Source of the DNA: Halococcus sediminicola | GTDB lineage: Archaea; Halobacteriota; Halobacteria; Halobacteriales; Halococcaceae | Direction of reading: 5' to 3' | Length of the DNA: 64,000 bases | Assembly (NCBI RefSeq): GCF_000755245.1 | Contig: NZ_BBMP01000006.1 | Span: 186,001 to 250,000, forward strand | Part shown: positions 17,769-26,642 of the stretch, piece by piece | Layout: every line of letters begins with the position of its first letter | How positions within the stretch are numbered: the first letter of the stretch is position 1 | The notes under the pieces: generated by a model | Told to the model about the DNA's origin: nothing | Database searches by the model: none | The model's input: only the letters and a program-made list of their open reading frames with translations | Position numbers and translations under genes: made by a program

Positions 17769-19739
17769 TCACGAAATCCGGACGTGCGTTCGTCCGGCCC
17801 CGAGCAGCGGTTCGGCGATGCCCGCGTGAACGAAGACGCTCCCCCGTCGAATGCTCTCGCTGATTTCGACTGTGAGTTCGACGCGTCCGGTTGCGCTCTC
17901 GACGACGACGCGCTCGCCGTCGGCCACTCCGCGGGCATCGGCATCCGCCGGATGGATGGTGAGTGTCTCGTCGACTCTCCCCATTCCGCTTCCCATCGTC
18001 GTCGCGGCGACGTCGCCGCTGCGCGAACCGGTGAGCAACACCAGTTCGTCCGTATCCTCGTCGGACGACTCGCCGAGAGGGACCGGCACGAACGGCGCGC
18101 GGCGCTCGCCGTTGGCGAACTCTCCCCGATGAAGGACGTCTGTTCCTTCGTCCGCGCCGGCGGGGAACGGCCAGCGCTGGCTGCCCGTGCCGATACCCTC
18201 GTAGCTCATGCCCGCGTACTGTGGGTTCACGTCGGTGAGTTCGGCGAACACCTCCTGTGGATTCTCGTAGTCGAATCCATCACCGACGAGGCGCTCGCCG
18301 AGCGCACAGAGAACCTCGAAATCGCTGCGCGCCGCGCCCGGCGGTGATTCGAGCGCGCGCATGCGCTGGACCTGTCGGTCGATATTGGTGACCGTTCCTG
18401 CCTTCTCCGACCAAATACCCGCCGGCAGCACGACGTCCGCGTGAGCGGTCGTCTCGGTGTGGGTGACGTCCTGCACGAGCAGGAAATCGAGCGATCGGAG
18501 GCCGCGTGCGACGTTCTCAGTCCCGAGTTTCGTCACCGCGGGGTTCTCGCCGAGAACGAACGCACCGCGGATTTCTTCGCCAAAACCACGCACGAGGTCG
18601 ATTTCCGTCGGTCCCGGCGCGGCGGGCGGTTCGACGCCCCAGACGTCGGCCACCTTTGCACGCGCCGCCGCGTCGGCCACGGGACGACCGCCGGGCAGTT
18701 GGTGGGGGAGCGCGCCGGCGTCACAGGCCCCCTGCTCGTTGTTGAGGCCGCGAAAGAGGTTCATGCCCGCGCCGCGCTTGCCCAGATTCCCCGTGAGCAA
18801 GAGGAGGTTCAACAGCGCGTCGGCGGTGGCGCTGTCGTCCGGGTCGTCGCCCTCAACCCCGGTGCCTGCGACGACGGCCGCCCGCTCGGCCCCACCGAAC
18901 GCGCGGGCGGCTGCCTGGATTTTCGTCGAATCGACACCCGCTCGCTCGGCGAGCGTTTCGCCATCCATCTCCCCCACTGCTGCGGCGAACGCCGCGAATT
19001 CCTCGGTTCGGTCGGCGACGAACTCCTCGTCGACCAGTCCCTCGTCGAGAATCGTCTTCACGAACAGTGCGACCACGAGCGCGTCCGTGCCCGGTCGCGG
19101 CGCGATGTGCGTGTCGGCGAGGCGGGTCGTCGTGTTCGCGCGCGGGTCGATGTGGATCAGGTGTGCGCCACCGTTGACTGCGGGCCGAACGTACGAATCG
19201 AACGCGACCGGCTGCTGGTCGGCCGGGTTCGACCCGATAATCAGAAAGACCCCGGTTTCTGTGAGACCAGCGATCGAGTTCGTCATTCCGCCGGAGCCGA
19301 GGCGCTCTTCCATCGCCGACACGGTGGAGTCGTGGCAGAGCCGAGCGCGGTTGTCGACGTTGTTCGTGCCGAGGCTCCGCGCGAGCTTGCCGAAGAGGTA
19401 GTTCTCCTCGTTCGTGCAGTGTGGCGCACCGAGAAATGCCAGCGCGTCCGGGCCGTGTTCGGTGATGATTCGCTCGAACTCGCGCTCGATGCGGTCGTAG
19501 GCCTCGTTCCAGAAAACAGGCTCGAGGTCGCCGTCCCGTCGCATCAATGGACGAGTAAGTCGGTCCTCGTCGTCGAAGACGTCGAAGGCCGCGATCCCTT
19601 TCGGGCAAAGTTCTCCGTTCGCGTTGACGGGTGCGCCCGGCCAGCCGCGCGCGCGGCCGGTCGTCTCGTCGTAGCGGACGCTACAGCCGACCGCACAGAG
19701 CGGACAGATGCTTTTGGTGTCCTCGCGTGGCTCGTTCAT
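17769..19739 (-). CDS. Formate dehydrogenase alpha-like bis-MGD molybdopterin oxidoreductase
   Basis: A 656-residue catalytic subunit of the DMSO-reductase superfamily. The N-terminal 4Fe-4S site is C12-x2-C15-x3-C19 with C45 in NGELCPKG. The molybdenum ligand is a cysteine (C135 in NRARLCHDSTV). The formate-dehydrogenase hallmark FRGLNNEQGACDAGALPHQL is present in the middle, and the C-terminal MGD-binding domain ends at AGRTHVRIS. It would oxidise formate to CO2; the electron acceptor is not encoded next to it. No twin-arginine signal is seen, so it is cytoplasmic. The start MNEPREDTKSICPLC is used although the frame is open 52 codons further upstream. Neighbours are a formate-type transporter, mobA and moaA. 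Confidence 0.88.
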   Translation of the reverse strand: MNEPREDTKSICPLCAVGCSVRYDETTGRARGWPGAPVNANGELCPKGIAAFDVFDDEDRLTRPLMRRDGDLEPVFWNEAYDRIEREFERIITEHGPDALAFLGAPHCTNEENYLFGKLARSLGTNNVDNRARLCHDSTVSAMEERLGSGGMTNSIAGLTETGVFLIIGSNPADQQPVAFDSYVRPAVNGGAHLIHIDPRANTTTRLADTHIAPRPGTDALVVALFVKTILDEGLVDEEFVADRTEEFAAFAAAVGEMDGETLAERAGVDSTKIQAAARAFGGAERAAVVAGTGVEGDDPDDSATADALLNLLLLTGNLGKRGAGMNLFRGLNNEQGACDAGALPHQLPGGRPVADAAARAKVADVWGVEPPAAPGPTEIDLVRGFGEEIRGAFVLGENPAVTKLGTENVARGLRSLDFLLVQDVTHTETTAHADVVLPAGIWSEKAGTVTNIDRQVQRMRALESPPGAARSDFEVLCALGERLVGDGFDYENPQEVFAELTDVNPQYAGMSYEGIGTGSQRWPFPAGADEGTDVLHRGEFANGERRAPFVPVPLGESSDEDTDELVLLTGSRSGDVAATTMGSGMGRVDETLTIHPADADARGVADGERVVVESATGRVELTVEISESIRRGSVFVHAGIAEPLLGAGRTHVRIS

Positions 19740-19813
19740 CGGTTCGATCCGTCGACTCGTTCCTTGGGATGACGGACGCAAAAGGGTTCCTGGCTGAAGT
19801 CTAAACTGCCATC

Positions 19814-20191
19814 TCAGACTTCGTCGGGCTTGGTGATCTCGTGTGTCCCGGATGGTCCTTGATCCTCGGACGATCTGGACGGAGCGATCAGACACGTCGT
19901 GTTGGTGGGTTCGCCACCGACCACCTCGAATTCGTGCTCGGTCTCGGGCGGCGTGACGATCGTGTCACCGGCTTCCGCGTGGAACTCTTCGCCCTCGACT
20001 TCCCAGTACATCTTGCCGGTCCGCACGAAGATGATGTGCGTCTCCTCGTGCGTGTGTGGCTCGCTGGCTTTGTCTGGGCCGTGAGCACGCACGTCTACTT
20101 CGCAGTCTTCGAGCACGATGTGTTCGTCTTCGTCCTCGCTTCCGATGAACGGGTGGTACGCTGTTGTGTCGGGTTCAGTCATTGTTTTCAT
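19814..20191 (-). CDS. Cupin-domain protein
   Basis: A 125-residue (or 122 from the second ATG at 20182) single-domain cupin. The two metal-binding cupin motifs are visible: SEPHTHEETHIIFVRTGKMYWEVEG (written in parts: PHTHEE and RTGKMYWEVEG) and TPPETEHEFEV. The histidines and glutamate would hold one metal ion in the beta-barrel. Such proteins are enzymes, sugar isomerases or ligand sensors, and nothing here selects among these. It ends 75 nt before the formate dehydrogenase-like gene on the same strand. Confidence 0.82.
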   Translation of the reverse strand: MKTMTEPDTTAYHPFIGSEDEDEHIVLEDCEVDVRAHGPDKASEPHTHEETHIIFVRTGKMYWEVEGEEFHAEAGDTIVTPPETEHEFEVVGGEPTNTTCLIAPSRSSEDQGPSGTHEITKPDEV

Positions 20192-20385
20192 CTGTTTGCT
20201 CGCGCACTGCTCGTCAGGGTTCGTGTCGTGTAGGATTAGCCTTTCTGCTGGGACTATATCCTCGACACGGAGGCCGAGATGGCTTCGGCGGACGGGGATT
20301 CGGAACGGACGGTCGTTTTTCCGGGAGACGACACCCTTCGTGAGAGAATAGTATTTGAGGCCGCCATTGCTCCATGAGATCATCG

Positions 20386-21543
20386 ATGAGTACGAACGGC
20401 TCGGCGTCTACGACGCGAGATGCTGCCGGCGAAGAACAGGACGTCACTCCCTTGGAGCTGTTTTTCGATCTGGTGTTCGTGTTCGCGTTCACTCAGGTTA
20501 CCGGCTTCCTCGTCGAGAACCTCACGTGGACCGGGATGGCGCGTGGCGCGGCGCTGTTCGCGGCACTATGGTGGGCGTGGGTCACCTACTCGTGGCTCAC
20601 TGGTGCAGTGCCCGCCGAGGAGCGCCTCCCCGCACGGCTGGTGATTCTCACCGCGATGGTGGCCATGCTCGTCGTTGCGCTCGCGGTCCCTGACGCGTTC
20701 GGCGACGACGCGGTACTGTTCGGGGGCGCTTACTTCGTCGTTCGACTGTTGCACGTCGCACTCTACGCGGTCGCCACCCCGCCTGAAACCCACGACGCGG
20801 TCCTACGAGCTTCACCGGGATTCTTGGGTGGACCGGCGCTGCTCGTTCTCGCTGGGTTCCTCGACGGGCCGCTTGCAGCCGTCCTCTGGGTCGTGGCACT
20901 CGCTGTCGATTACGGCATCGTGTTCGTCCGCGGTGTCGAGGGGTTTCACGTCAACGTCGGACACTTCGTCGAACGTCACCGGCTCGTGCTCATCATCGCG
21001 CTGGGCGAGTCGCTCGTCGCCATCGGCGTCGGAGCCGAAGGGTTGAACCTCAGCGCTTTGGTCGTTCTCGCGGCGTTGTTCGGCATCGTTCTCGTCATCG
21101 CGCTGTGGTGGCTCTACTTCGATTACGTCGTGCTCGCCGCAGAACAGCGCCTCGCCAGAGAGAGCGGCCACCAACAAGCGATACTGGCGCGCGATTCCTA
21201 CAGCTACATCCACCTGTCGATGGTCGGGAGCATCATCTTCATCGCACTCGGAATCGAGCAGACGATCGCCCATGCCGGCGAGCCGCTCGGGACAGTCGCC
21301 GCCGTCGCGCTCTTCGGTGGCGGTGCACTCTATCTGCTCGGCCACAATGCCTTCCGGTTCCGCGACCACGGCACCGTCAGTATCCTCCGACTCGTCGTGG
21401 CGGTCGTTGCTCTCGTGTTGCTCATCGTGGCCGTGCGGGTTCCGGCTATCGTTGCCCTCGCGGTTCTCACCGCGCTATTCGTCGGACTCGCGGCTTACGA
21501 GACGGTGCGTTCCGAACACCGGAGCAGATTCCGTGCAGGCTGA
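20386..21543 (+). CDS. Low temperature requirement protein A (LtrA) family membrane protein
   Basis: A protein of about 385 residues with some 10-12 membrane helices. It begins with the LtrA hallmark VTPLELFFDLVFVFAFTQV and has the conserved HFVERHRLVLIIALGESLVAIG in the centre, where the HxxERxxL-x-x-I-x-x-GE motif is the family signature. The biochemical role of LtrA proteins is not established; the name comes from a Listeria cold-growth phenotype. An ATG at 20374 is possible, but a TATA-like ATAGTATTT at 20348-20356 predicts transcription starting near 20379, favouring 20386. Divergent from the cupin gene. Confidence 0.88.
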   Translation: MSTNGSASTTRDAAGEEQDVTPLELFFDLVFVFAFTQVTGFLVENLTWTGMARGAALFAALWWAWVTYSWLTGAVPAEERLPARLVILTAMVAMLVVALAVPDAFGDDAVLFGGAYFVVRLLHVALYAVATPPETHDAVLRASPGFLGGPALLVLAGFLDGPLAAVLWVVALAVDYGIVFVRGVEGFHVNVGHFVERHRLVLIIALGESLVAIGVGAEGLNLSALVVLAALFGIVLVIALWWLYFDYVVLAAEQRLARESGHQQAILARDSYSYIHLSMVGSIIFIALGIEQTIAHAGEPLGTVAAVALFGGGALYLLGHNAFRFRDHGTVSILRLVVAVVALVLLIVAVRVPAIVALAVLTALFVGLAAYETVRSEHRSRFRAG

Positions 21544-21671
21544 CCGACGAGTCGTTCCGAGAGATCCAGTCTCGAACGTAGTTCGCGAGCGAACGATCCT
21601 CTCGCTGGCTAACTTCGGGCAAAGGTTGTTGATCAGATCCAGAAAGGAAACGGGCGAACGATTATGGCCAT

Positions 21672-21690
21672 CCACTGTGAAAGAGAGTGG
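21672..21690. promoter_or_regulatory. Short inverted repeat before the Rieske gene
   Basis: CCACT-N9-AGTGG ends one base before the ATG at 21692, and a TATA-like CGATTATGG lies at 21658-21666. The repeat therefore occupies the probable transcription start and could be an operator. The arms are only 5 bp, so the call is weak. Confidence 0.3.
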
Positions 21691-21691
21691 T

Positions 21692-22000
21692 ATGACGGAC
21701 TTCGTCTCGGTGGCGACGACCGACGAACTCGACGACGGCGAGGGAACCGTCGTCGAAGCGAACGGCCACACGATCGCACTCTTCAGAGTCGAGGGCGACT
21801 TTTACGCCATCGGCAACGAGTGTACGCATGAGGGTGGACCGCTCGGTGAGGGGGACCTCGATGGAACGACTGTCACCTGTCCGTGGCATGGCGCACGGTT
21901 CGACGTCACCTCCGGCAAGGTGCTCGAACCGCCCGCCGACGATTCGGAGCCGGAATACGAGGTCCACATCGACGGTGATACGGTTCGCGTCGGCGTTTGA
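21692..22000 (+). CDS. Rieske-type [2Fe-2S] ferredoxin
   Basis: A 102-residue soluble Rieske protein of the kind that donates electrons to oxygenases or acts as a nitrite-reductase small-subunit homologue. Cluster ligands are C44 and H46 in NECTHEGGPL and C63 and H66 in TCPWHGARFD. No partner oxygenase is adjacent. The chosen ATG starts MTDFVSVATTDEL; the long open frame upstream overlaps the LtrA gene and is not coding. Convergent with the TauE gene. Confidence 0.92.
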   Translation: MTDFVSVATTDELDDGEGTVVEANGHTIALFRVEGDFYAIGNECTHEGGPLGEGDLDGTTVTCPWHGARFDVTSGKVLEPPADDSEPEYEVHIDGDTVRVGV

Positions 22001-22091
22001 GCCGCCCGGAGAACTCCTTAGAGACGCTTTCGCTTCGGCCAACGCTCGCAGCCCCCATTCGCAACGGTAGTGCTCGCTCGACAGTCGCTCC

Positions 22092-22871
22092 TCAGACCCC
22101 GACACTGGTAGAGATGAGCCGAATCCCGATAATGGCCAGCAAGACCAACACGAATTCGTCGATGTATCGATCCGGCAGCAGATGGCGAACCCGTCGTCCG
22201 CTCTCCACACCGACCAGTCCGACGAGTGCCGCTCCAACCGAAAGCCACACGAGCGCTCCTGTGCCGTAGAGATCGAATGCCCATGCCGCGCCGACGCGGA
22301 TCGACGAAATACCGAGGAAGATCAGCGCGAGAACTCCCACGAAGATCGACCGCTGGAGATCGAGGCTATCGAGATAAGCGACCATCGAGACGCCGACGTT
22401 ACTCGCTCCGAAGATCAGCCCGCTTCCGAAGCCGATCCCGAGTTGGGCGTTCGGGTGTCGTTCGAAGTAGTTCGACGTGACGTGTCTCTTACCGGGGACT
22501 GGAACCGTATCCTGCGTGAACGCGACGTACCCCAACGTAAACACACCGAGTGCGACCGTCAGTATCGTCGTCGGAATCCACTGGAGTATCGCCATTCCGA
22601 CGACGGTTCCAATAGCGGCCGCCACGATGAACGACGCAAACCGACGCCCGCAGGTCCGTAATCGGTCATGGTCGAGCTCACGTACGAGCGGGACGTTCGA
22701 AACAAACACCGGGATGATCATGAGGACGACGGCCTGCTGTGGACCGAGAACGGCCGCCGACCCGACGGTTCCGATGAGTGCATAGCCGAATCCAGTGATG
22801 CCAGTCACGGTTCCGGCGAAGAACACGATGCTCCCGACGAAAACGAGGACTTCCATCGAAAAGCCAACCAT
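22092..22871 (-). CDS. Sulfite exporter TauE/SafE (TSUP) family permease
   Basis: A 259-residue protein with about eight membrane helices in two repeats. The first begins with FFAGTVTGITGFGYALIG and the second with GIGFGSGLIFGASNVG, the paired glycine-rich motifs of the TSUP family. Members export sulfite, sulfoacetate or other organosulfur anions. The ATG at 22871 is supported by a Shine-Dalgarno-like AGGAGGT about 11 nt upstream, which would be missed by the alternative ATG five codons later. Substrate unknown. Confidence 0.85.
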   Translation of the reverse strand: MVGFSMEVLVFVGSIVFFAGTVTGITGFGYALIGTVGSAAVLGPQQAVVLMIIPVFVSNVPLVRELDHDRLRTCGRRFASFIVAAAIGTVVGMAILQWIPTTILTVALGVFTLGYVAFTQDTVPVPGKRHVTSNYFERHPNAQLGIGFGSGLIFGASNVGVSMVAYLDSLDLQRSIFVGVLALIFLGISSIRVGAAWAFDLYGTGALVWLSVGAALVGLVGVESGRRVRHLLPDRYIDEFVLVLLAIIGIRLISTSVGV

Positions 22872-23000
22872 CTCGCTATGAACCTCCTACCCGGGCGTTC
22901 TCCAATCTATCATAACGTTTCGCGCAGTCGTGGCCGACTGTGCAACCTGACTGACCAAGACGTTCCAAACACTGATTTGTTAGTTCAGTCACCGATTGGA

Positions 23001-23660
23001 TCATTCCTCGCTCGAAAACCCGATCTCTGCGTGCGTTCCATCGCAGAACGGTTTGGTCCCTGAACCACCACAGCGGCACAGAGCGGCATCGCTATCCTGG
23101 ACTGTCGAGTCGTCGTCCGTCCCGTGGAGTTCGAACGCGCCGTCAAGGAGGGCTGGTCCATCCGGTTTCGGGACCACCTGCAGCGTGCCTCCATTGTCTA
23201 CGTCTTCGGCTCCCTCGTGGTCTTCCGGTATCGAACTATCGGCCTCGAAGTCGGCCTTCGCGTGACTGTTGTCACAGAGTGGTTTGTTATCCGACAATCC
23301 ACAACGACACAGCGCGACCCGTGTGTCCGCGAGCAGCGTTTCGTCGTCGGGTGTCGTAATCTCGATGTCGCCGTGGAGGTAGAGCGGTCCATCGGGTGCC
23401 ACTGTGACCGAGTTCTCGTCCGGAATGGTTTCTGCGGGACCGTCGCCCGTTCGCTCGAAATGGAGTGCACCGGTGGGACATGCCGTGATGACGTCCGCTA
23501 GCTCGCCGGCCTCGGCGTTGTCAGGGTCGATCCACGGTCGCTTGTCGGGGTCGAACACCTCGGGCAATCCACGGACGCACTCTCTGACGTGAATGCACCG
23601 TTCGACGTCATAGCTAACCTCGATCTCCTCGCCGGAATATTGGTGAATGTCTTCTTTCAT
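23001..23660 (-). CDS. Ferredoxin-like domain fused to two CDGSH iron-sulfur domains
   Basis: A 219-residue multi-cluster protein. Residues 1-70 form a small ferredoxin-like domain (Fer4_19 type) with C22, C28 and C61 (ACPTGAL) as visible ligands. Two CDGSH zinc-finger-like [2Fe-2S] sites follow: C118, C120, C129, H133 (CRCGLSDNKPLCDNSH) and C195, C197, C206, H210 (CRCGGSGTKPFCDGTH). The Cys3-His ligation is typical of mitoNEET-like redox or cluster-transfer proteins. Cytoplasmic. It stands alone on its strand, in a region of redox and detoxification genes. Confidence 0.92.
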   Translation of the reverse strand: MKEDIHQYSGEEIEVSYDVERCIHVRECVRGLPEVFDPDKRPWIDPDNAEAGELADVITACPTGALHFERTGDGPAETIPDENSVTVAPDGPLYLHGDIEITTPDDETLLADTRVALCRCGLSDNKPLCDNSHAKADFEADSSIPEDHEGAEDVDNGGTLQVVPKPDGPALLDGAFELHGTDDDSTVQDSDAALCRCGGSGTKPFCDGTHAEIGFSSEE

Positions 23661-23952
23661 CGTGAATCACTCTCAGTTAGTGCTGTACTCAGGGTACCGA
23701 AGCACGTTAACATTGGGCATTTGCGCTTCCCATCGCTGCGAGCAGTCCGTACCGAGTGTGTCTACATGGAGACTACACCCAACTTCTGATCAGCAGTAAT
23801 CTACCTTCGACGGACGAATTGCTCCCTCCGATGGTCGATGAGGTCGGATTCCGGAGGGCAGAGTGTTCCACACGGGCGGTAACCTTGCTGTCACCCGCTG
23901 CTTCGGATGTTAGCGGAGACATAAATGGTTCCGCCGCGTTAGATATGACACG

Positions 23953-24918
23953 ATGTCACCGACAACACCGGGACTGCATCACGTGACTGCCATTGCGAGC
24001 GATCCGCAACGCACCGCCGAGTTCTACGTCGAAACGCTCGGTCTGCGATTCGTCAAGAAGACCATCAACCACGACGACAAGTACACCTATCACCTCTATT
24101 TCGGCGACAGCGAGGGCACGCCCGGGACGAACATCACGCTCTTCCCGTGGGGCGAGCGCGGCCGTTCGGGACGGTTCGGCGACGGACAAACCCGAACCAC
24201 GGCATATTTCGTTCCCGAAGGCTCGCTCGACTACTGGCGTGAGCGACTGGAATCGCACGGGATCTCGGTTGATGGCCCGACCGAACGGTTCGGCGAGACC
24301 GTCATCGAATTCGACGATCCGGACGGCATCACGCTCGCGCTCGTCGCCACGGGCGATGCACCGGACGGACAGCCATGGGTTGATAGCCCGGTCCCCACGG
24401 AGCACCAGTTGCGCGGCTTTCACAGCGTCACCCTCGCGGTTAGCGAGATCGATCCAACCGCCACGGTGCTAACCGATGGACTCGGCTACGAATTCGAATT
24501 CGAAGAGAACGGTCGTCGCCGCTATCGCTCCGACGCTGGCGGCCCGGGCTCTATCATCGATATCGTCGAGACCGATCACGGGCGGGGACGAATGGGCGTC
24601 GGCACGGTCCACCACGTCGCCTACAAGGCCGAGGATACGGACGAACAGGAGCAGTGGCGCGAGCAACTGAGCGAACAGGGGCTTCGCGTCACCGACATCG
24701 TCGACCGGGTGTACTTCAAATCGATCTACTTCCGCGAACCGGGCGGCGTCCTGTTCGAGATCGCCACGATGGAACCCGGCTTCACTGCCGATCAGAGCCA
24801 GGACGAACTCGGCAGGGACCTCGCGCTACCGGAATGGTTAGAGGACGAACGCGACGAAATCGAGTCTCGCCTCCCGTCGTTCGAGAGTCCGTCGGTCGAC
24901 CCCGATACCAACCGATAG
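23953..24918 (+). CDS. VOC-family ring-cleaving dioxygenase-like protein
   Basis: A 321-residue protein with two glyoxalase/bleomycin-resistance halves. The first opens PGLHHVTAIASDPQRTAEFY and the second GFHSVTLAVSEIDPTATVL. Metal ligands of the type I extradiol or MhqA/MhqO-like hydroquinone dioxygenases can be placed at the His of LHHVT, the His of GTVHHVAY and a Glu in GGVLFEIAT. It would open hydroquinone or catechol-like rings. A TATA-like CATAAATGG lies about 28 nt before the ATG, consistent with leaderless expression. A collapsed relative lies at 28570. Confidence 0.87.
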   Translation: MSPTTPGLHHVTAIASDPQRTAEFYVETLGLRFVKKTINHDDKYTYHLYFGDSEGTPGTNITLFPWGERGRSGRFGDGQTRTTAYFVPEGSLDYWRERLESHGISVDGPTERFGETVIEFDDPDGITLALVATGDAPDGQPWVDSPVPTEHQLRGFHSVTLAVSEIDPTATVLTDGLGYEFEFEENGRRRYRSDAGGPGSIIDIVETDHGRGRMGVGTVHHVAYKAEDTDEQEQWREQLSEQGLRVTDIVDRVYFKSIYFREPGGVLFEIATMEPGFTADQSQDELGRDLALPEWLEDERDEIESRLPSFESPSVDPDTNR

Positions 24919-25162
24919 CGATACAGCCGCTTGCCGTCCGTCCTTGGGTTCAGTAATTCCCCCCCCCTTCACTCGATTTTTGAGCCCCATCGGATGACGT
25001 ATCTGGCTCCGCAAGTAGTGTGGTTCTGGCAGCTTCACTCGTGCCACCCCGTGATCTCGGTGTATTGGTCAGCCGGAGGTAATCGAGTGGCACGCCTGAT
25101 ACCAGGTTCCGCGGCTGTCAGTCTCATCTTTTAATAGGGCGAGAGTGTAGGCCGAACTGACG

Positions 25163-26212
25163 ATGCTCTACGATCACGTCGGCGATCTCGAACTCCGAGT
25201 CGATGAGTACGATCTCGAACAACACGAGCGGGACACGTCGAGTGGTTTCACTCGCACGACGACCGTCGTCTCGTTGCACGGCGACGGCGAAACCGGGCAG
25301 GGCGAGGACGTTACCTACGACAACGAGGCCCACTACACTCTTCGCGATTCGTCCGAGGAATTCCCCGTCACGGGTGAATACACCCTCGACGAGTTCTCAG
25401 AACGGTTCTCCGAGATCGATCTCTTCGTCGGGAACGAACCGACCCAATCGATCTTCCGGAACTATCGGCGGTGGGCGTTCGAGAGCGCAGCACTGGATCT
25501 CGCGTTGAAGCAGGCGGGAACGACCCTCGCCGACCGACTCGACCGCGAGTATAGTCCTGTGCGATTCGTCGTGAGCACGCGGCTCCAGGACCCACCGACG
25601 GGCGACCGCATCCGCGACTGGCTCGACCGCAATCCCGATCTCGAATTCAAACTCGACCCGACCTCGGACTGGACCGCTGCGGTGGTCGAGCGATTGGCCG
25701 ACACCGACGCCGTTCGTGCGCTCGACCTCAAAGGTCAGTACCATGGAACGACAGTGGACCAACCCGCCGACCCCGACCTCTACGAACGGGTCGTCGAGGG
25801 CTTTCCGGACGCGCTCATCGAGGACCCGGAACTGAACGACGACACGCGACCGCTATTCGAAGGCCACGAGGAGCGTGTGACGTGGGACTACCCGATTCGG
25901 AGCGTCGAGACCGTCGAAGACCTCCCGTGGGAGCCAATGTGGCTCAACATCAAGCCCTCGCGGTTCGGCTCCGTCGAATCGCTGCTCGATACGATCGATT
26001 ACTGCCGGGAGAACGACATCGGAATGTTCGGTGGCGGTCAGTTCGAACTCGACGTCGGGCGCGAGCACATCCATGCGGTCGCGTCACTGTTCTATCCGGA
26101 CGCGCCGAACGACGTCGCACCTAAGGAGTACAACGCCCCCGAGCCAAGTAGCGGTCTTCCATCGAGTCCGCTTTCGCCACCGACGTCCCCACAGGGACTC
26201 GAGTGGAAGTAA
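25163..26212 (+). CDS. Enolase-superfamily (mandelate racemase-like) protein
   Basis: A 349-residue protein with an N-terminal capping domain and a C-terminal barrel. Candidate metal and catalytic segments are DLKGQYHGT (about 192-200), LIEDPELND (about 218-226) and NIKPSRFGSVESLLDTI (about 262-278), in the spacing of dipeptide epimerases and o-succinylbenzoate synthases. Some canonical acids are replaced, so substrate and even activity are open. The TATA-like TTTTAATAG at 25128-25136 is 27 nt upstream of the ATG. The C terminus is Pro/Ser-rich and probably disordered. Confidence 0.8.
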   Translation: MLYDHVGDLELRVDEYDLEQHERDTSSGFTRTTTVVSLHGDGETGQGEDVTYDNEAHYTLRDSSEEFPVTGEYTLDEFSERFSEIDLFVGNEPTQSIFRNYRRWAFESAALDLALKQAGTTLADRLDREYSPVRFVVSTRLQDPPTGDRIRDWLDRNPDLEFKLDPTSDWTAAVVERLADTDAVRALDLKGQYHGTTVDQPADPDLYERVVEGFPDALIEDPELNDDTRPLFEGHEERVTWDYPIRSVETVEDLPWEPMWLNIKPSRFGSVESLLDTIDYCRENDIGMFGGGQFELDVGREHIHAVASLFYPDAPNDVAPKEYNAPEPSSGLPSSPLSPPTSPQGLEWK

Positions 26213-26420
26213 AGAGGAGTCAAAAAAAGCCAGTACGATCGATTTTGATTCGGGTACAATCAAGTGTCCGCAAGTACGGAGTGGTTGTGTCGGAGATCTC
26301 CCAGAGAAGCTAAAAAGGCAGGGATCTCGGAGCGGACTCGTCGTCAGTGGATCGACCAAAGAGATTGTCACGTGATGTCATGACACCACTGTAACCACGT
26401 GTCTTCACTGTCCACGAATC

Positions 26421-26427
26421 GTTTTAT
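26421..26427 (+). promoter_or_regulatory. TATA box for the Cys4 protein/BKACE operon
   Basis: GTTTTATTC is centred about 26 nt upstream of the GTG at 26451, the spacing of a leaderless haloarchaeal transcript. Two CACGTG hexamers (26368-26373 and 26395-26400) and a perfect palindrome TGTCATGACA (26375-26384) lie just upstream and could bind a regulator. Confidence 0.4.
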
Positions 26428-26450
26428 TCAGTGTTCCCGAACACCTGCGT

Positions 26451-26642
26451 GTGACCTGCCCATATCTCGACTACCGCGACGAAGCCGGTGAACGCTCGTT
26501 CGACGAGCCGCGCGCGTACTGCACAGCAGCTACCACGTTCGTCCAGCCGATGCGCGCCGACATCTGTAACGACCGCTACGATCTCGACCACGAGACCGAC
26601 TGTGAGATATACCGCGAAGCAGAAGCCGAAAATGGGGTATGA
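26451..26642 (+). CDS. Small four-cysteine protein
   Basis: A 63-residue acidic protein beginning with a GTG codon. Its four cysteines, C3, C24, C39 and C51 (MTCPYLDYR, AYCTA, DICNDRY, TDCEIY), are its main recognisable feature and suggest a zinc or iron-sulfur site. The gene overlaps the BKACE start by 11 nt in another frame, so the two are probably translationally coupled. A TATA box at the right distance supports the start. Function unknown. Confidence 0.75.
   Translation: MTCPYLDYRDEAGERSFDEPRAYCTAATTFVQPMRADICNDRYDLDHETDCEIYREAEAENGV

Noticed and set aside
17769-19739. Selenocysteine in the formate dehydrogenase-like enzyme
   Set aside because: The molybdenum ligand is an ordinary cysteine codon and no in-frame TGA interrupts the gene.
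24959-24981. C-run followed by T-rich sequence after the VOC gene as a terminator
   Set aside because: No stem-loop, and archaeal termination at a short T tract after a C run cannot be supported from this alone.
25041-25093. Inverted repeat GTGCCAC/GTGGCAC in the gap before the enolase-like gene
   Set aside because: Seven-base arms with a 39-nt spacer are likely by chance, and they lie well upstream of the TATA box.
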